Assembly: GCA_037962975.1 (NCBI GenBank)
Contig: CM075676.1
Coordinates: forward strand, 26,531,001-26,595,000
Length of the DNA: 64,000 nucleotides
Source: Clitoria ternatea
Lineage: Eukaryota; Streptophyta; Magnoliopsida; Fabales; Fabaceae
Direction: 5' to 3'
In this document: one piece after another, positions 46,976 to 57,616 of the stretch
Layout of the letters: each line of letters begins with the position of its first letter
Position numbering within the stretch: position 1 is the stretch's first letter
Program-made: the position numbers and the translations under genes
Notes under the pieces: model-generated
What the model was told of the DNA's origin: nothing
The model's database searches: none
Seen by the model: the letters and a program-made list of their open reading frames with translations, nothing else

Positions 46976-48904
46976 ATGGAAACTAATGTGGATTTAGATG
47001 AATGTGGGGCTAATAAGGCCGAATTGAGGAAGTTACTACACGTCAAGGTTGGGAAAATCGACACTGCCAGCCTGCAGGTTTTGGGAAAGAAGTTGAATCT
47101 GACCCAAAAGATGACCTTCTCAAGGAATTATAGGAGGATCCTAAAGCTTTTGGAAGTTGAAGTACAGGTCGAAGCACTCACTGCTTTAGCCCAATTCTAC
47201 GACCCGCCTCTTCGATGCTTCATATTTCGAGACTTCCAGTTAGCGCCATCAGTGGAAGAGTTCGAGCAGATTTTGGGTTTGCCATTAGAGGGGCAGGTAC
47301 CTTATAGATGACTTGGGCAGTATGCTAACGTCACCTCCCTTTCTTCAATACTGAAGATTAGTCCGACCAAGCTAGAAGAAGCGCGACTATGCAGGAATCA
47401 GATACCAGGGTTTACCAGGGCGTATTTGGAAAAACACATGAACAGCTTGGCTGAAAAAAAAGATTGGGAAACTTTCATGGATACCTTAGCACTTACCCTT
47501 TATGGTATCATCGTGTTTCCTCGAATCGAGAATTATGTAGACTATGATGCTATAGATGTTTTCCCGGCCCGTAAACTTCATCGTGAAAATCCTATTACTG
47601 CACTTTTGGCGGATGTTTACTGTACCATGGACTATTGCCATACTCAAGGGGGGAAAAGAATCCTTTGTTGCTCACCTGCTTTGTATGTGTGGCTTACCTC
47701 ACATGTCTTCAGCCAAATGGGCAAGGTTGAATGCCCTATATCAGACCTAAAGTGGTGCCAGTTGACTGTGAAGAGTGGGCGTGAATGGGCCAGCCATCTT
47801 ATTAGGCTCACTGCTGAAAAGGTAAGATGGTATCCGCAATGGCTAAAGGTTGACACCATCATTCACCATTGTGGAAGCTATCTGAATGTCCCGCTCATAG
47901 GCACTCGGGGATGCATCAATTATAATCCATTCATAGCCAAGCGCCAATTGGCTTACCCTTTGCTCGGACCACCAAGTGAAGAGTCATTGACCCCCTTTGT
48001 CCTCTACTACACACACGGGGAATACGCTTCTACCCTCAAGCATATAAGGGGTGGCTGGCAGAAAGTTTGCAAGAAAGGGAAAGAGCTAGGTGTCAGAAGT
48101 CACGGTATTAAAGAAGAATACTATCAGTGGATCCTAAATCGGGTCTCTATCGTCAAGCTGCCATTCAAGACATTCGATCCCCCTTCGAGGTATGAGTCAT
48201 CTACTGGACCCTATTTTAAAGATGAAAGGGTCAGAGAAATAGAGGAGCTGAAAGCCAAGAACAAGAAGTTAGAAGATGACTTGACAAAAGCCTATCAAGA
48301 TTGTGCTTTTTTGAAGAAGGAAAATCATGAAAAAGAATAAGCCTATGAGGACATTAGTAGAAAGCGAAAGCCCAAAATGATTCATATGCAGAAGTTAGAT
48401 CAATGCCTCCGAGCAGCTAACTCCCAGCTAAAAGCCAAGAATGAAGAAAGGGATATTATTCTTGTAGACAAACAGCTATTGAAACAGATGATGGAGAGAG
48501 CAAGAGAAAATAAACAGAAGGCCGTGGCACAAAAGGATTTTCTGTAATCTCAAATCACTATCATGGAGCAACAAATCAAAGATATGACAGAAACTTCTCG
48601 ACAAGAAATAAATGATGAGAAATGGCATGCATACGAAGTAAAGAACAGATGTAAGGAGATGATACAGTCTATGAGAGCCGAAGTAGCAAATCAGGATGAA
48701 ATCATTCGCTCATGGATGCGCCGCTTCCACTAGCTAGCGTATCTGGCAAACGGAACTTTGGAAGACATCCCACAGCTGCTGAGAAAGGCCGAAGAAATAA
48801 CAAATCCCCTCACTATCCCCAAAGAGATTGTAGTTTTCCTAGAATATTGTAAAAATCGGCTTAATGAAATGAAGGCTGTGATTGCCCGAGCTAGGAGAGA
48901 CTAA
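46976..48904 (+). pseudogene. ORF1 of element E (DUF7745-like), four stops
   Basis: This extra protein is encoded upstream of gag, as in Ogre elements, and its function is unknown. The start METNVDLDECGANKAELRKLLH matches F's ORF1. The globular part (to about residue 390) has LEVEVQVEALTALAQFYDPPLRCFIFRDFQLAPSVEEFEQILGLPL, WETFMDTLALTLYGIIVFP, GGKRILCCSPALYVWLTSHVF and GSYLNVPLIGTRGCINYNP. It resembles plant proteins I recall as DUF7745. A Lys/Glu-rich coiled coil and helical tail follow. Stops are TGA 47309, TAA 48338, TAA 48545 and TAG 48731; the natural end is TAA 48902. The 48545 stop has an exact counterpart in F. Confidence 0.75.
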
Positions 48905-49224
48905 TTATTTCTGCTGGATGTAATGATTGCTTTTATTAAAGTAATAAAATGATTGCTTCACGTCCACAATGATACCATATTAGTTTCCACATTGCTTAAC
49001 TTAGTACTTATGAACGAGACATTCTGAGGAACGGTAAAAGGATGCTTGCCAAGGCTTATGATCGCTTCAATCATTTTTTTATTATTTATTTATTTATTTA
49101 TTTATTTATTGGTCTCTTTCTTTTCCTTTTTTCTTTTCACTAATACATTTTTTTATTAAAAAAAGAAAGAAAGAAAGAAATCACAGGGAGACATCCTTAT
49201 AGAACTCGGCTTCAGACAAGACTC
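48905..49224 (+). other. ORF1-gag spacer of element E
   Basis: No coding signal. It contains a (TTTA)n microsatellite (about 49080-49110) and an (AAAG)n run (49160-49180). Confidence 0.6.
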
Positions 49225-49335
49225 ATGGCTGAAACGGATAATGAGACTGAGAACTTAAGGAATGAGGTCAACTATTTAAGGGAGCAGATAACTGAGTTGA
49301 CCAAGCTTCTAGAAAAAAAGGTCACAGAGGAGGGC
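49225..49335 (+). pseudogene. gag: gag N-terminus of element E, cut by LTR piece I
   Basis: It starts ACTCATGGCTGAAACGG and encodes MAETDNETENLRNEVNYLRE followed by QITELTKLLEKKVTEEG. It matches gag of element B (MAEAEIRDED...VAELTKLLEKRI). The frame is clean for its 37 codons and ends at the junction with the minus-strand LTR. Confidence 0.7.
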
Positions 49336-49550
49336 TGATGCTAAATCTCTGAGTCATTATATTGATGTGCAATTCTTAGAAGATTTACGCTTTGCCAAGC
49401 GCACCAGTCGTTAAAATTATATTATATTTGATCGTCCCACAGGGATTGGGGTAAGTACCTCAATCTCAGACTAGTACAAGCTGAACCAACACAAGGCACA
49501 GAAAGTTCATTCGGTTTTTGTTGTTTTAATGTTTTCTAGTTGTTTTTGTA
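49336..49550 (-). mobile_element. LTR piece I, minus strand, G-like family
   Basis: The minus strand of this segment matches the last ~160-220 bases of solo LTR G, from TGTTGGTTCAGC through GGGACGATCAAATATAAT and AACGACTGGTGCGCTTG to TTTAGCATCA. It ends with TGATGCTAAATC against E's gag and is cut on its other side by the start of element F at 49551. Confidence 0.8.
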
Positions 49551-49681
49551 TGTGAACACCTATTTTAGTCTGGTCGATCCGCAAGTGAAAAGCATTCAAT
49601 TCAAAAAAAATAAAAAAATAAAAAATAATAATAAAAAAAAAGAAGAAAAAAGTTAATTTAAAAAAAAAAAGAAAAAAAATG

Positions 49682-49705
49682 ACTCGGAAATGATCATTTC
49701 CGAGT
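49682..49705 (+). other. Perfect 24-base palindrome in U3 of element F
   Basis: ACTCGGAAATGA followed by its exact reverse complement. A shorter relative follows at about 49712-49734. Confidence 0.75.
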
Positions 49706-49956
49706 AAGATGACTCGGAATGATCATTTCCGAGTAAGGGACAACCCGAGTGAGACGTAGCAGAGTGCTGTGTCTCCAAATAGAGAGTTTCCAAGTGGGCC
49801 TCAACTGTCAAGAAATTTTTAAATGAAGATTCCAATTTCTGAATGCATCTGAAGGGATGGTTGTCGACTGGAACCCTTCTGGTTGAAAACAAATCCGACT
49901 CAGAATGATGAAATCCGAGTAGAAAGGCTCAGAAATGATCAAATCTGAGTGGATTG

Positions 49957-50200
49957 ACTCAGAATGGAGCGTTGCCGAGTGTAATACTTCACTGTTGGAG
50001 GAAACTCTGAGTGGATTGACTCAGAATGGAGCGTTGCCGAGTGTAATACTTCACTGTTGGAGGAAAATCCGAGTGGAATTACTCAGAATGGAGCGTTGCC
50101 GAGTGTAACACTTCACTCTTGGAGGAAAATCCGAGTGGAGTTACTCAGAATGGAGCAAATCTGAGTGGAAAGTTCTTTGTCTTAGACATTCCAAGTGGTA
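49957..50200 (+). repeat. 62-base tandem repeat, U3 of element F
   Basis: ACTCAGAATGGAGC begins at 49957, 50019, 50081 and 50143, an exact 62-base period. Confidence 0.8.
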
Positions 50201-51059
50201 AATGGCTTGACCTTGTTGGAAGTTCAATGCTGAAAAGAAATATGTCCCTGTTAGAGGTGAATCCGAGTGGAAGCTGTCCGAATGCAACCATTCCGAGTGA
50301 AAAAGGGACTGACCAATAAAAGCTGCCCAAAGCTAATTCCGAGTGAAAGGTGACTGAAACAGGTCTGACTAGGGAACAAGTGCTTCTCTGGGCAAAAAGT
50401 TGTTCCGAGTGAATGGATTCCGAGCAGAAGAAGCCACTAAATGAATCACATTCGGGCAGACTCACAGTTTCACACTAAGCCCGAGTGTGATGTCCCCAAG
50501 GAAGACATCCGAGTGAGTTGGGGCAGAAAATTATTTTTCCTAGCAAGGCAAGGCTCGGACATGAAAGAACTTCTATTAGCCAGATTCTAGAGTCGTTCTG
50601 TCCCAAATTCTGAGTAAAGGGAAGACCGACTTCGAGTGAAATGAACAGGCTGAGAGCAGCTTTTCTGATTGAAGTGAAAAGGCTGACTCCGAGTGAATTC
50701 ACTGAGTGGTCAAATTGTGGAACCATCCTGATTGGAAGATAAGACCGACTCCGAGTGAGATATCTGAGTCAGATGGTCCCGAGTAATGGTTCCAAGGAAA
50801 GCACATCCAGGTGAAAACAAGGCCGACTCCGAATGCATCTGGGCTGTTGATTGTCAAGTAAAACCATTCTGATTTGAAATGTAGGGTCGGTTCCGAGTGA
50901 ATGCATCCGGACTGTTGGTTCCGAGCAAAACACCTCCGATTGAAGTAATTCTGAGTGGATGCTTCAAACAAGATCCGAGCCAAATACTTCCGATTGAAAC
51001 AATTCCAAGTCACTCTCTTAGTCAACACCGAGTCATTCTCTTCAATTTTCAGTCGGCTC

Positions 51060-51370
51060 CGAGTCATCCTTTAACCATTACCGAGCCACTCTTTTAACCA
51101 TTTCTGAGACCCTTTCCACTCAACTTCCGAGTCACTTTTCACCCATTACCGAGCCACTCTTTTAACCATTTCCGAGACCCTTTCCACTCAACTTCCGAGT
51201 CACTTTTCACCCATTTCTGAGCCACTCTTTTAACCATTTCTGAGACCCTTTCCACTCAACCTCCGAGTCATCCTTTAACCATTACCGAGCCATTCTTTTA
51301 ACCATTTCTGAGACCCTTTCCACTCAACCTCCGAGTCACTTTTCACCCATTTCCGAGCCATCCTTTTACC
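51060..51370 (+). repeat. 68-base tandem repeat, U3 of element F
   Basis: AACCATTTCTGAGACCC or a close variant begins at 51096, 51164, 51232 and 51300, with CGAGTCA and CGAGCCA words between. Confidence 0.8.
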
Positions 51371-51894
51371 CATTTCCAAGTTACTTCTCACCCAATTCTG
51401 AGTCACATTTTCAACCATTTTTGAGTCATCTTTAGTCAGTTCCGAGTCACTTGTCACTCGGTTCCGATTGAATGTTTCACAGCAGCCTCACACCGAGTAA
51501 AGCTTTCACTCGGCTTTTGTATAAACAGAACCTTTTCCACTCGGTCTTGTGCATAAAAAGGCACTTTTCCACTCGGATTCAGGAATTAAAGTGAAGACCG
51601 ACCCTTTTTTCCACTCAGATTTGCACCATGCTGACTTGGATTTCCACTATCCAAGTGGATCCTTGAATTATGGGAGGCGGCTCACTACCAGACAAAGGAA
51701 GAAAATGATAAAGAATTCCCACCAGCCTCCTTTGTCAAGATCCAGGCTGTTTCCAACACACTGTCCAAGTTGATTTGCTAATTTCAAGGGGCGACTGGTA
51801 ATAAGACAATGAGGAAATAATAAAAAATCCTCACCAATTGGTAGCCAGGCTGTCTCAGGTTTGTTCAGGCAATCAACATGCTCCTCAAATGCTC

Positions 51895-51902
51895 TATAAA
51901 TA
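51895..51902 (+). promoter_or_regulatory. TATA box, element F LTR
   Basis: TATAAATA in GCTCTATAAATACTGC, the same core as in element A. Confidence 0.6.
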
Positions 51903-52800
51903 CTGCAAACGAAGCAGGAGGGAGGGATCCTTGAAGCGTTCATTTTAGAGAAAAAAAAAGAAGAAAGAGAGAACTCTGAAGCAATTTTTTGATTGTCCCC
52001 TCACTCATCTCAATACCATCCCTCACTCTCCTTTCAAACCAACGAACCTCCTTCACATAAACACCATATTGTCTTCTCCCTCTCCACACCTCACAGCCCC
52101 CTTCCACCGTCTCATTCCCTCTCACTCCATGCTTACCCTCTCTCTCACCGTACTCTCCCTTTCCTCTTTTCCTCTAAAATCGAATCACGCACACACACCT
52201 CACAGCCCCTCCAACACCGTCCCTCTCCTTTCCATCCACTTCAAATCTCTCAAACATCATCCTGTCCAATTTTTTTTTAACCTCACCCAGCTCCTTTTCA
52301 CCCATCCGTCGTCACTCTCACTCTAATCCGTCCTCACCCTCACCAAACCGACCTCACCCAGCTCACTCTCACTCCAATCCGTCCTCAACTCCTCACTCCA
52401 AACTGTCCTCACTCCAATCCGTCCCATTTCCTCTCATTCAACACCGTCCCCCTCAAATCCTCACCCAACACCGTCCCTTTTAAACACACCGGTCAGCCTC
52501 CTTATCCAACACCGTCCAGTCTCTTTCTCGTTACACCGACCAGCTCCCTCACTGCACCGGTCCCATTCTGCTCCTCATTTTTAATATTTGTATTTGTTTA
52601 TTTTCTGTTAAATTAATTGTTGTTTGGTGACTATGTTTCCTTTTCAATTATTAATTAATTTCTGTTAATTGATAAATATTAATAGAAATGAGTGTTTCAC
52701 ACCTTCTATTTGGACTGGCATAAAAGTTGTAATTATTATTATTATTGTCATTATTATTATTGCGATTTTTATTATATTTTCTTAAAAAAAATGGTGGAGC

Positions 52801-52915
52801 GAGTTTAATTTAGACGAGACGTCCTGTTAATCTCATTTTTTTTATTTTTTTTTCTTAAAAAGATGGAGCGAGTTTAATTTGGACGAGACGTCCTGTTAAT
52901 CTCATGTAAAAATTT
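52801..52915 (+). other. Two GACG-type hairpins, element F LTR
   Basis: Cores are AGACGagaCGTCC at 52812 and GGACGagaCGTCC at 52881, each with outer arms TTTAA..TTAAT and GAG..CTC. They are homologous to 24490-24806. Confidence 0.6.
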
Positions 52916-53251
52916 CATGTTTTTTTAATTGTTTATTTTTGTATATTTTATCATTTTGTATGTTTTTATGAAGAAGTTAAAATAATTTCTGAGTTAATTA
53001 TAATACGTGCGCTATCATATTGAGGTAACCGTTTTTTATAACGGACAGTTGTGAGGTGCTAATACCTTCCTCACCTGTAATCAGACTCCCGAATCTGGAA
53101 TCTCATTTTTTTGACCAATGCTTTAATAAAAGGTTTTCCCGGTATTTTATCCTAAAAAATATTGGTGGGGACTCCTTGTTTTTCTTTTTGAACCAAACAG
53201 AAAATCATTTTTGAGGGTCGGCCGTGCCGCCGTGATCCCGGTCGCGACAGA

Positions 53252-53269
53252 TGGCGACTCCACTGTGGA
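53252..53269 (+). other. Primer binding site of element F
   Basis: TGGCGACTCCACTGTGGA lies two bases after the LTR. It differs by one base from element E's site. Confidence 0.7.
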
Positions 53270-54310
53270 CTTAGAGAGTCAAGCCAGTCAATTTGATAGC
53301 CAATGTTTTAATTAGCATATTAATTATTTGATTTCTTCCTTTATTTTATTTTTCTTTGGTTTCTGTTTTATTTGTATTCTATCATTTACGTTCTGTAAAT
53401 ATTTGTGTGATTATTGAACCCTAGGGTAGACAACTTTATTTGCTGCTTTGTGTTTGTTCTATGTGCAGGATGAGCAAGGTACAGGTATTGAATGCCTCTT
53501 TCACACACTACACTCACAATTTACACATATTTTTGAGTGGGACCCTATACCCGGGCCCAAATAAAACTTAAGATTAGGGGAGGTTGGTAGCGGAGCCATT
53601 TGGGATGTTCTTCCTATCTAGTTACCGTGAGAATCTCAGCTAGAGTTCGACTTATTCATGGTGCCCACACCTAGTAGACTTCCTACTATTTGTGGTCAAC
53701 ATCATGAGTAGGATCTTGGCTCTAGTGACCTTTAGAAAGTTTAGAATAAGCCACCTAATGCGAGATGTCACTGATAGACCAACCTTAGAATCGTTAAGAG
53801 ACCTCCAGAAAAACCTGACTTAAGGCACAAAGGGGCAAACTTTACTTATACCTTTTCTCATTCTCATTTTCTCTTCTGATCCAAATTAAAGGACCACTTG
53901 CTTGTTTAGTGGATTACTTTTTCAAAAAATGACCTACTTTTAACCAGTAATCCTTTAATGGGCAAGTGGTCCTTCCCTTTTATATTTGCTTAAGTCTTAG
54001 GGTCTTGAGTTATGAATTTTTCTGAATCATAAAAAAAAACAAAAAAAAAAGGCCAAAAAAAATTTTACAAAAAAAAATAGAAAATCATTTTTTTTATTAA
54101 CAATGATCAGAAAATCCATAGCTCACATGATCCTTGATTTATTGCATGTTTTGTCAAATCATAACTTTCCTAAATACAAAATTGTTTTCAAGAAAGATAC
54201 TAGGGGAGTATCAATTTGCAAAGCATGTCAGTTCCCAATGACTGATTTTTCTTTTCTTTATGTTCTTACAGAAAGCTGTCAAGAGCTTAGCCAGTACCTC
54301 TGAGTGAAAT
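53270..54310 (+). other. Leader of element F with putative intron (53485-54271)
   Basis: No frame of note. It shares ATTGAACCCTAGGGTAGA, the CACACACTACAC block and GAGTGGGACCCTA with element E. A donor-like ACAG|GTATTG lies at 53485 and an acceptor TGTTCTTACAG ends at 54271, 39 bases before the ORF1 ATG. Confidence 0.45.
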
Positions 54311-55976
54311 ATGGAAAATAACATGAGATTAGATAGTTGTGGTAAAAATATACCCGAATTGAAAAAATTACTGCATGTTAAGGCTAGGAAAGTCGATACA
54401 ACCAGTTTGCAAGCCTTAGGGAAGAAATTGGACATGAATCAGAAAATGGTTTTCTCAAGGAAATATGGGAGGATCCTAAAGTTGCTAGAAGTGGAGGTAC
54501 AAGTCGAGGCAATTACTGCTTTGATTCAGTTCTATGACCCACCTCTCCGTTGTTTCACCTTCCGAGACTTTCAATTGGCTCTGTCTGTTGAGGAGTTTGA
54601 ACAAATTCTGGGAATGCCATTAGAAGGACAAATGCCTTATCGTCATCTTGGACGTCAAGCAAATATTGCTACCATCACCAATGTCCTAAAAATTCACCCA
54701 GAAGTGTTAAGAAGTGCACAACTGAATAGAAATCAGATCCTGGGGTTTGATCGGGAATATTTTGAGAAGCATATGCACCTATTGGCTGAGAAAGGAGATT
54801 GGGAAACCTTTATGGATACCTTGGCTCTCACCATTTATGGTGTTATCTTGTTCCCTAATATTGATAATTACGTGGACTATGATGCTATTGGCGTTTTCCT
54901 TGCCCGTAAGTTCAAGTCTGAAAATCCTGTCACTGCTATCTTGGCAAATATGTATTGCACCATGGACTTCTGCTATACACAAGGTGGAAAGAGAATCATT
55001 TGCTGTTTACCTGCTCTATATGTGTGGCTTACGTCGCATGTCTTTCACCAAGTCAGCAAAGTTGAATGTCCTGTCTCAGATCTGAAGTTATGTCAGTTAG
55101 TAGTAAAGAATGGGCGTGAATGGGCCAATCACCTGGTAGGGCTCACGGCTGATAAAGTAAGGTGGTATCCGCAATGGCTGAAGGTTGACACCATAATTCA
55201 CCATTGTGGAAACTACCCGAACGTTCCTCTTATGGGTACTCAGGGATGCATTAATTACAACCCTGTTATAGCCAAATGTCAGCTAGCCTATCCCTTACTT
55301 AGGTCACCCGATGAAGAATCTCTTACTTCTTTCATCGTTTACTACTCAGAAGGAGATTGTACCTCTGTCATTCGGGATGTAGCAAATGCATAGAAGAAAG
55401 TCCACAGACAAGGGAAAGAACTGGGAACTCAAAGCCACGCTGTGAAGGAAGAGTATTACCGATGGGTCCTAAACAGAGTTTCCATTGTCAAGCTGCCATT
55501 CAGGAATCCCTCCTATCTCCCAACAAGCACACATGTTACCCCTCCTACCCTTGAAGAGGAGGCAATGAGAGCCAAGATAAAAGAGCTAACCGCCAAAAAC
55601 AAGGAGTTAGAAAAAGACTTGCTGATATCTCAACAAGAATGTGCCCTTCAGAAAAGGGAGAATTTAGAAAGCAAGCAAACCATCAAGGAGATTGGAAAAA
55701 AGAGAAAAATCGAAAGGGATTACTTGAGGAAACAAAGTTAATGCCTCCGAACGGCTAATACTCAACTGAAAGTGAAGAACAAGCAAAGGGATACCATGTT
55801 GACTGATAAGCAGCTCTTAAGGGACATGTTGGCAAAAGCTAAAGAGCGCGAGCAAAATGCCTTGGTGCAAAAAGAGCTTCTGTAATTACAAGTTAGCCGA
55901 TTAGAGCATCAGCTTGATGAGGTGGTAGAAGCTTGCCAACATGAGATAAATGGCGAGCGATGGCGCACGATGGATG
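54311..55976 (+). pseudogene. ORF1 of element F (DUF7745-like), three stops, cut by H
   Basis: It is homologous to E's ORF1 throughout (MENNMRLDSCGKNIPELKKLLH; QFYDPPLRCFTFRDFQLALSVEEFEQILGMPL; GGKRIICCLPALYVWLTSHVF; NYPNVPLMGTQGCINYNP). The first 360 codons are open, so the globular domain is complete. TAG at 55391 and TAA at 55739 interrupt the coiled-coil part (AKNKELEKDLL...). TAA at 55883 sits at the same place as TAA 48545 in element E. Homology to E continues to about 55976 (INGERWRTMDV), where Copia element H begins. The function is unknown in this family. Confidence 0.75.
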
Positions 55977-56250
55977 TGTAATTTTATGTTGATGTAGGTT
56001 TTGATAATGACACAACAAATAGAGAAATATCAAGGATGTTATCAAGCATTAATTATGTTTGATGTGGAATCTAAAATGTTTGATATTTAAGCTTGATGAA
56101 TAATCAAAGAAATGATTCAAGGCATTTATAGAGGTTTTAAACAAGTGAAAAATGATCAACAAAATGCCTAAAGATCAAAGGATTGGAGCCATGATTGAAC
56201 AAATATCAAAAAGGGTGAAACAAAGTGCCAAAATGCATGAATCAGGTAGT

Positions 56251-56511
56251 TGAATCGATTCACACAGCCATGCATAGCCTTATGAATCGATTCATTCGAA
56301 TGAAATGCTCCAGGAAGTGATTTTTAAATACTTGAATCGATTCTTTCTATAGTTGAATCGATTCACACGGTTTTAAATGTGCCCAGGAAGCCTTTTTGAT
56401 CACTTGAATCGATTCATAACCAAAGCGAATCGATTCATACGCCTGGAATAGCTAAAATTGCATAAATAACACTAAAAGAATCGATTCTTTTGAGAAATGA
56501 ATTGATTCATC
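56251..56511 (+). repeat. AATCGATT palindrome cluster in Copia LTR H
   Basis: AATCGATT occurs seven times (near 56253, 56285, 56335, 56363, 56405, 56425, 56478) with a GAATTGATTC variant near 56500. Element D's LTR has a similar cluster at 61189-61335. Confidence 0.85.
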
Positions 56512-56679
56512 CAGTTCAAATAATTGTTGAACATGCATTACAAGCTGGAATTGTAAAGTTGGAAGCCTCAGATCGCACTTCATGAATAATGGTCCACTAA
56601 GCAGACAAAGACAAGTTCCATTACATGATTCATGGATCCATTGGAATATTTTAAGTGAAAATTCCATGTTGCTGGAGGC

Positions 56680-56687
56680 TATAAATA
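56680..56687 (+). promoter_or_regulatory. TATA box, element H LTR
   Basis: TATAAATA in GAGGCTATAAATAGAGAGG, followed by a pyrimidine-rich stretch. Confidence 0.65.
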
Positions 56688-57562
56688 GAGAGGAAGTTGA
56701 AGAAGCAAAACACACCAAGCATTTGAAGCATTTCCATTTGCTTTCTTCCCCCTCTATTCTCTTGCTCTTCTACTTACTCTCTTTATTCTTGATTGGCATA
56801 TTTCTTGAGATTATTTTTGAGAGTTAATTTGTGGGGAAATTATATTTGTGTACTTAACTTGCATATCCTCTCTTTGAGAGTTACTATCTTGTGAAAGCTT
56901 TGAATTGTAAATCCACTCTAGTGAGAGAGTTTCCTTGTACACTTAAACATCAAACTTCATACAAATTTTGGGTTGGGTTTCAACCTTGTAATTGTGAGAT
57001 TGAGAGATTGGGTAGGGTGCCCTTGTACTTGTGAGGATTGGATTCTTGAGTGTGGGACACTAGGAAGTTGCAATTGCTCAAAGTGTATCTCTAATCTACA
57101 ATAGTGGAAATCATCTAAGTGGGTTGCTTAGAGGCGAGACGTACACCAGCGTGGTGGAACTCGTATACATCGGTTTACAAATCTCTCTTCCCTAAACTCT
57201 TTTAAATTGTGCACTTAACTTGTTTGCTTAATTCATTGCTTCATTAATTGGACTAAGTGCATGATATATAGTTGAAAACCCTTTTTTTAATAGCATTGTT
57301 GAACTTGGACTTAAGCAACAATCTTGAATCAATCTTTCTAAGGTTCCATAAATTGCTTTGTAACTTATTTGATTCACTCTCTTAAACTCTTTAAGTTGTT
57401 ATTAGTTTGTCTTGTGTATTATTTGTTGTTACTTACAATCTAGTTTATTATCCTAAATAAACATAGCAACCAAAAGAATCAATTTCAAGAGCATTCCAAA
57501 GAAAATTTTTAATACTCAATTCATCCCCCCTCTTGAGTAAGTGAGGCAACTTGGTTAACAAG

Positions 57563-57574
57563 TGGTATCAGAGC
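57563..57574 (+). other. Primer binding site of element H (initiator tRNA-Met)
   Basis: TGGTATCAGAGC, the standard Copia PBS, lies two bases after the LTR end TTGGTTAACA. Confidence 0.9.
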
Positions 57575-57616
57575 TTGACTCTTGGTAAATCAAGCTTAAC
57601 GGCTTCAAGAGAACAA

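Larger units (their letters stand above)
30513..49335 (+). mobile_element. Element E: Tat/Ogre-type retrotransposon, split by C and G and cut by I
   Basis: Own segments are 30513-32533 and 44168-44362 (5' LTR), 44363-44556 and 46278-49335 (leader, ORF1, start of gag). C and G interrupt it, each with a clear 5-base TSD. At 49335 a minus-strand LTR piece (I) cuts gag, and the remaining gag-pol lies beyond the window. The left end interrupts a unit of the 1.03-kb array. Gene order and PBS match element F. Confidence 0.8.
49551..53249 (+). repeat. 5' LTR of element F (about 3.7 kb)
   Basis: It starts TGTGAACACC and ends GGTCGCGACA. U3 carries a perfect 24-base palindrome (49682-49705), a 62-base tandem repeat (49957, 50019, 50081, 50143) and a 68-base tandem repeat (51096, 51164, 51232, 51300), all rich in CCGAGT words. 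A TATA box is at 51895. A CT-rich leader with ACACCGTCC words follows (52010-52570), then two GACG hairpins 69 bases apart (52812 and 52881) and CCGTT/AACGG (53029-53044). The CTACGTA hairpin of A, B and E is missing. Confidence 0.85.
49551..55986 (+). mobile_element. Element F: Tat/Ogre-type retrotransposon, cut by Copia H
   Basis: It has a 5' LTR (49551-53249), PBS, leader and ORF1 in the same order and orientation as element E. ORF1 is interrupted by element H near 55976-55987; the remainder lies beyond the window. The left end interrupts LTR piece I. Confidence 0.85.
55987..57560 (+). repeat. 5' LTR of Copia element H (about 1.57 kb)
   Basis: The start is chosen at TGTTGATGTAGG because TGTT pairs with the AACA end (57560). 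An alternative start is TGTAATTT at 55977. U3 holds seven GAATCGATTC-type palindromes plus one variant (56251-56511). A TATA box is at 56680. Confidence 0.7.
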
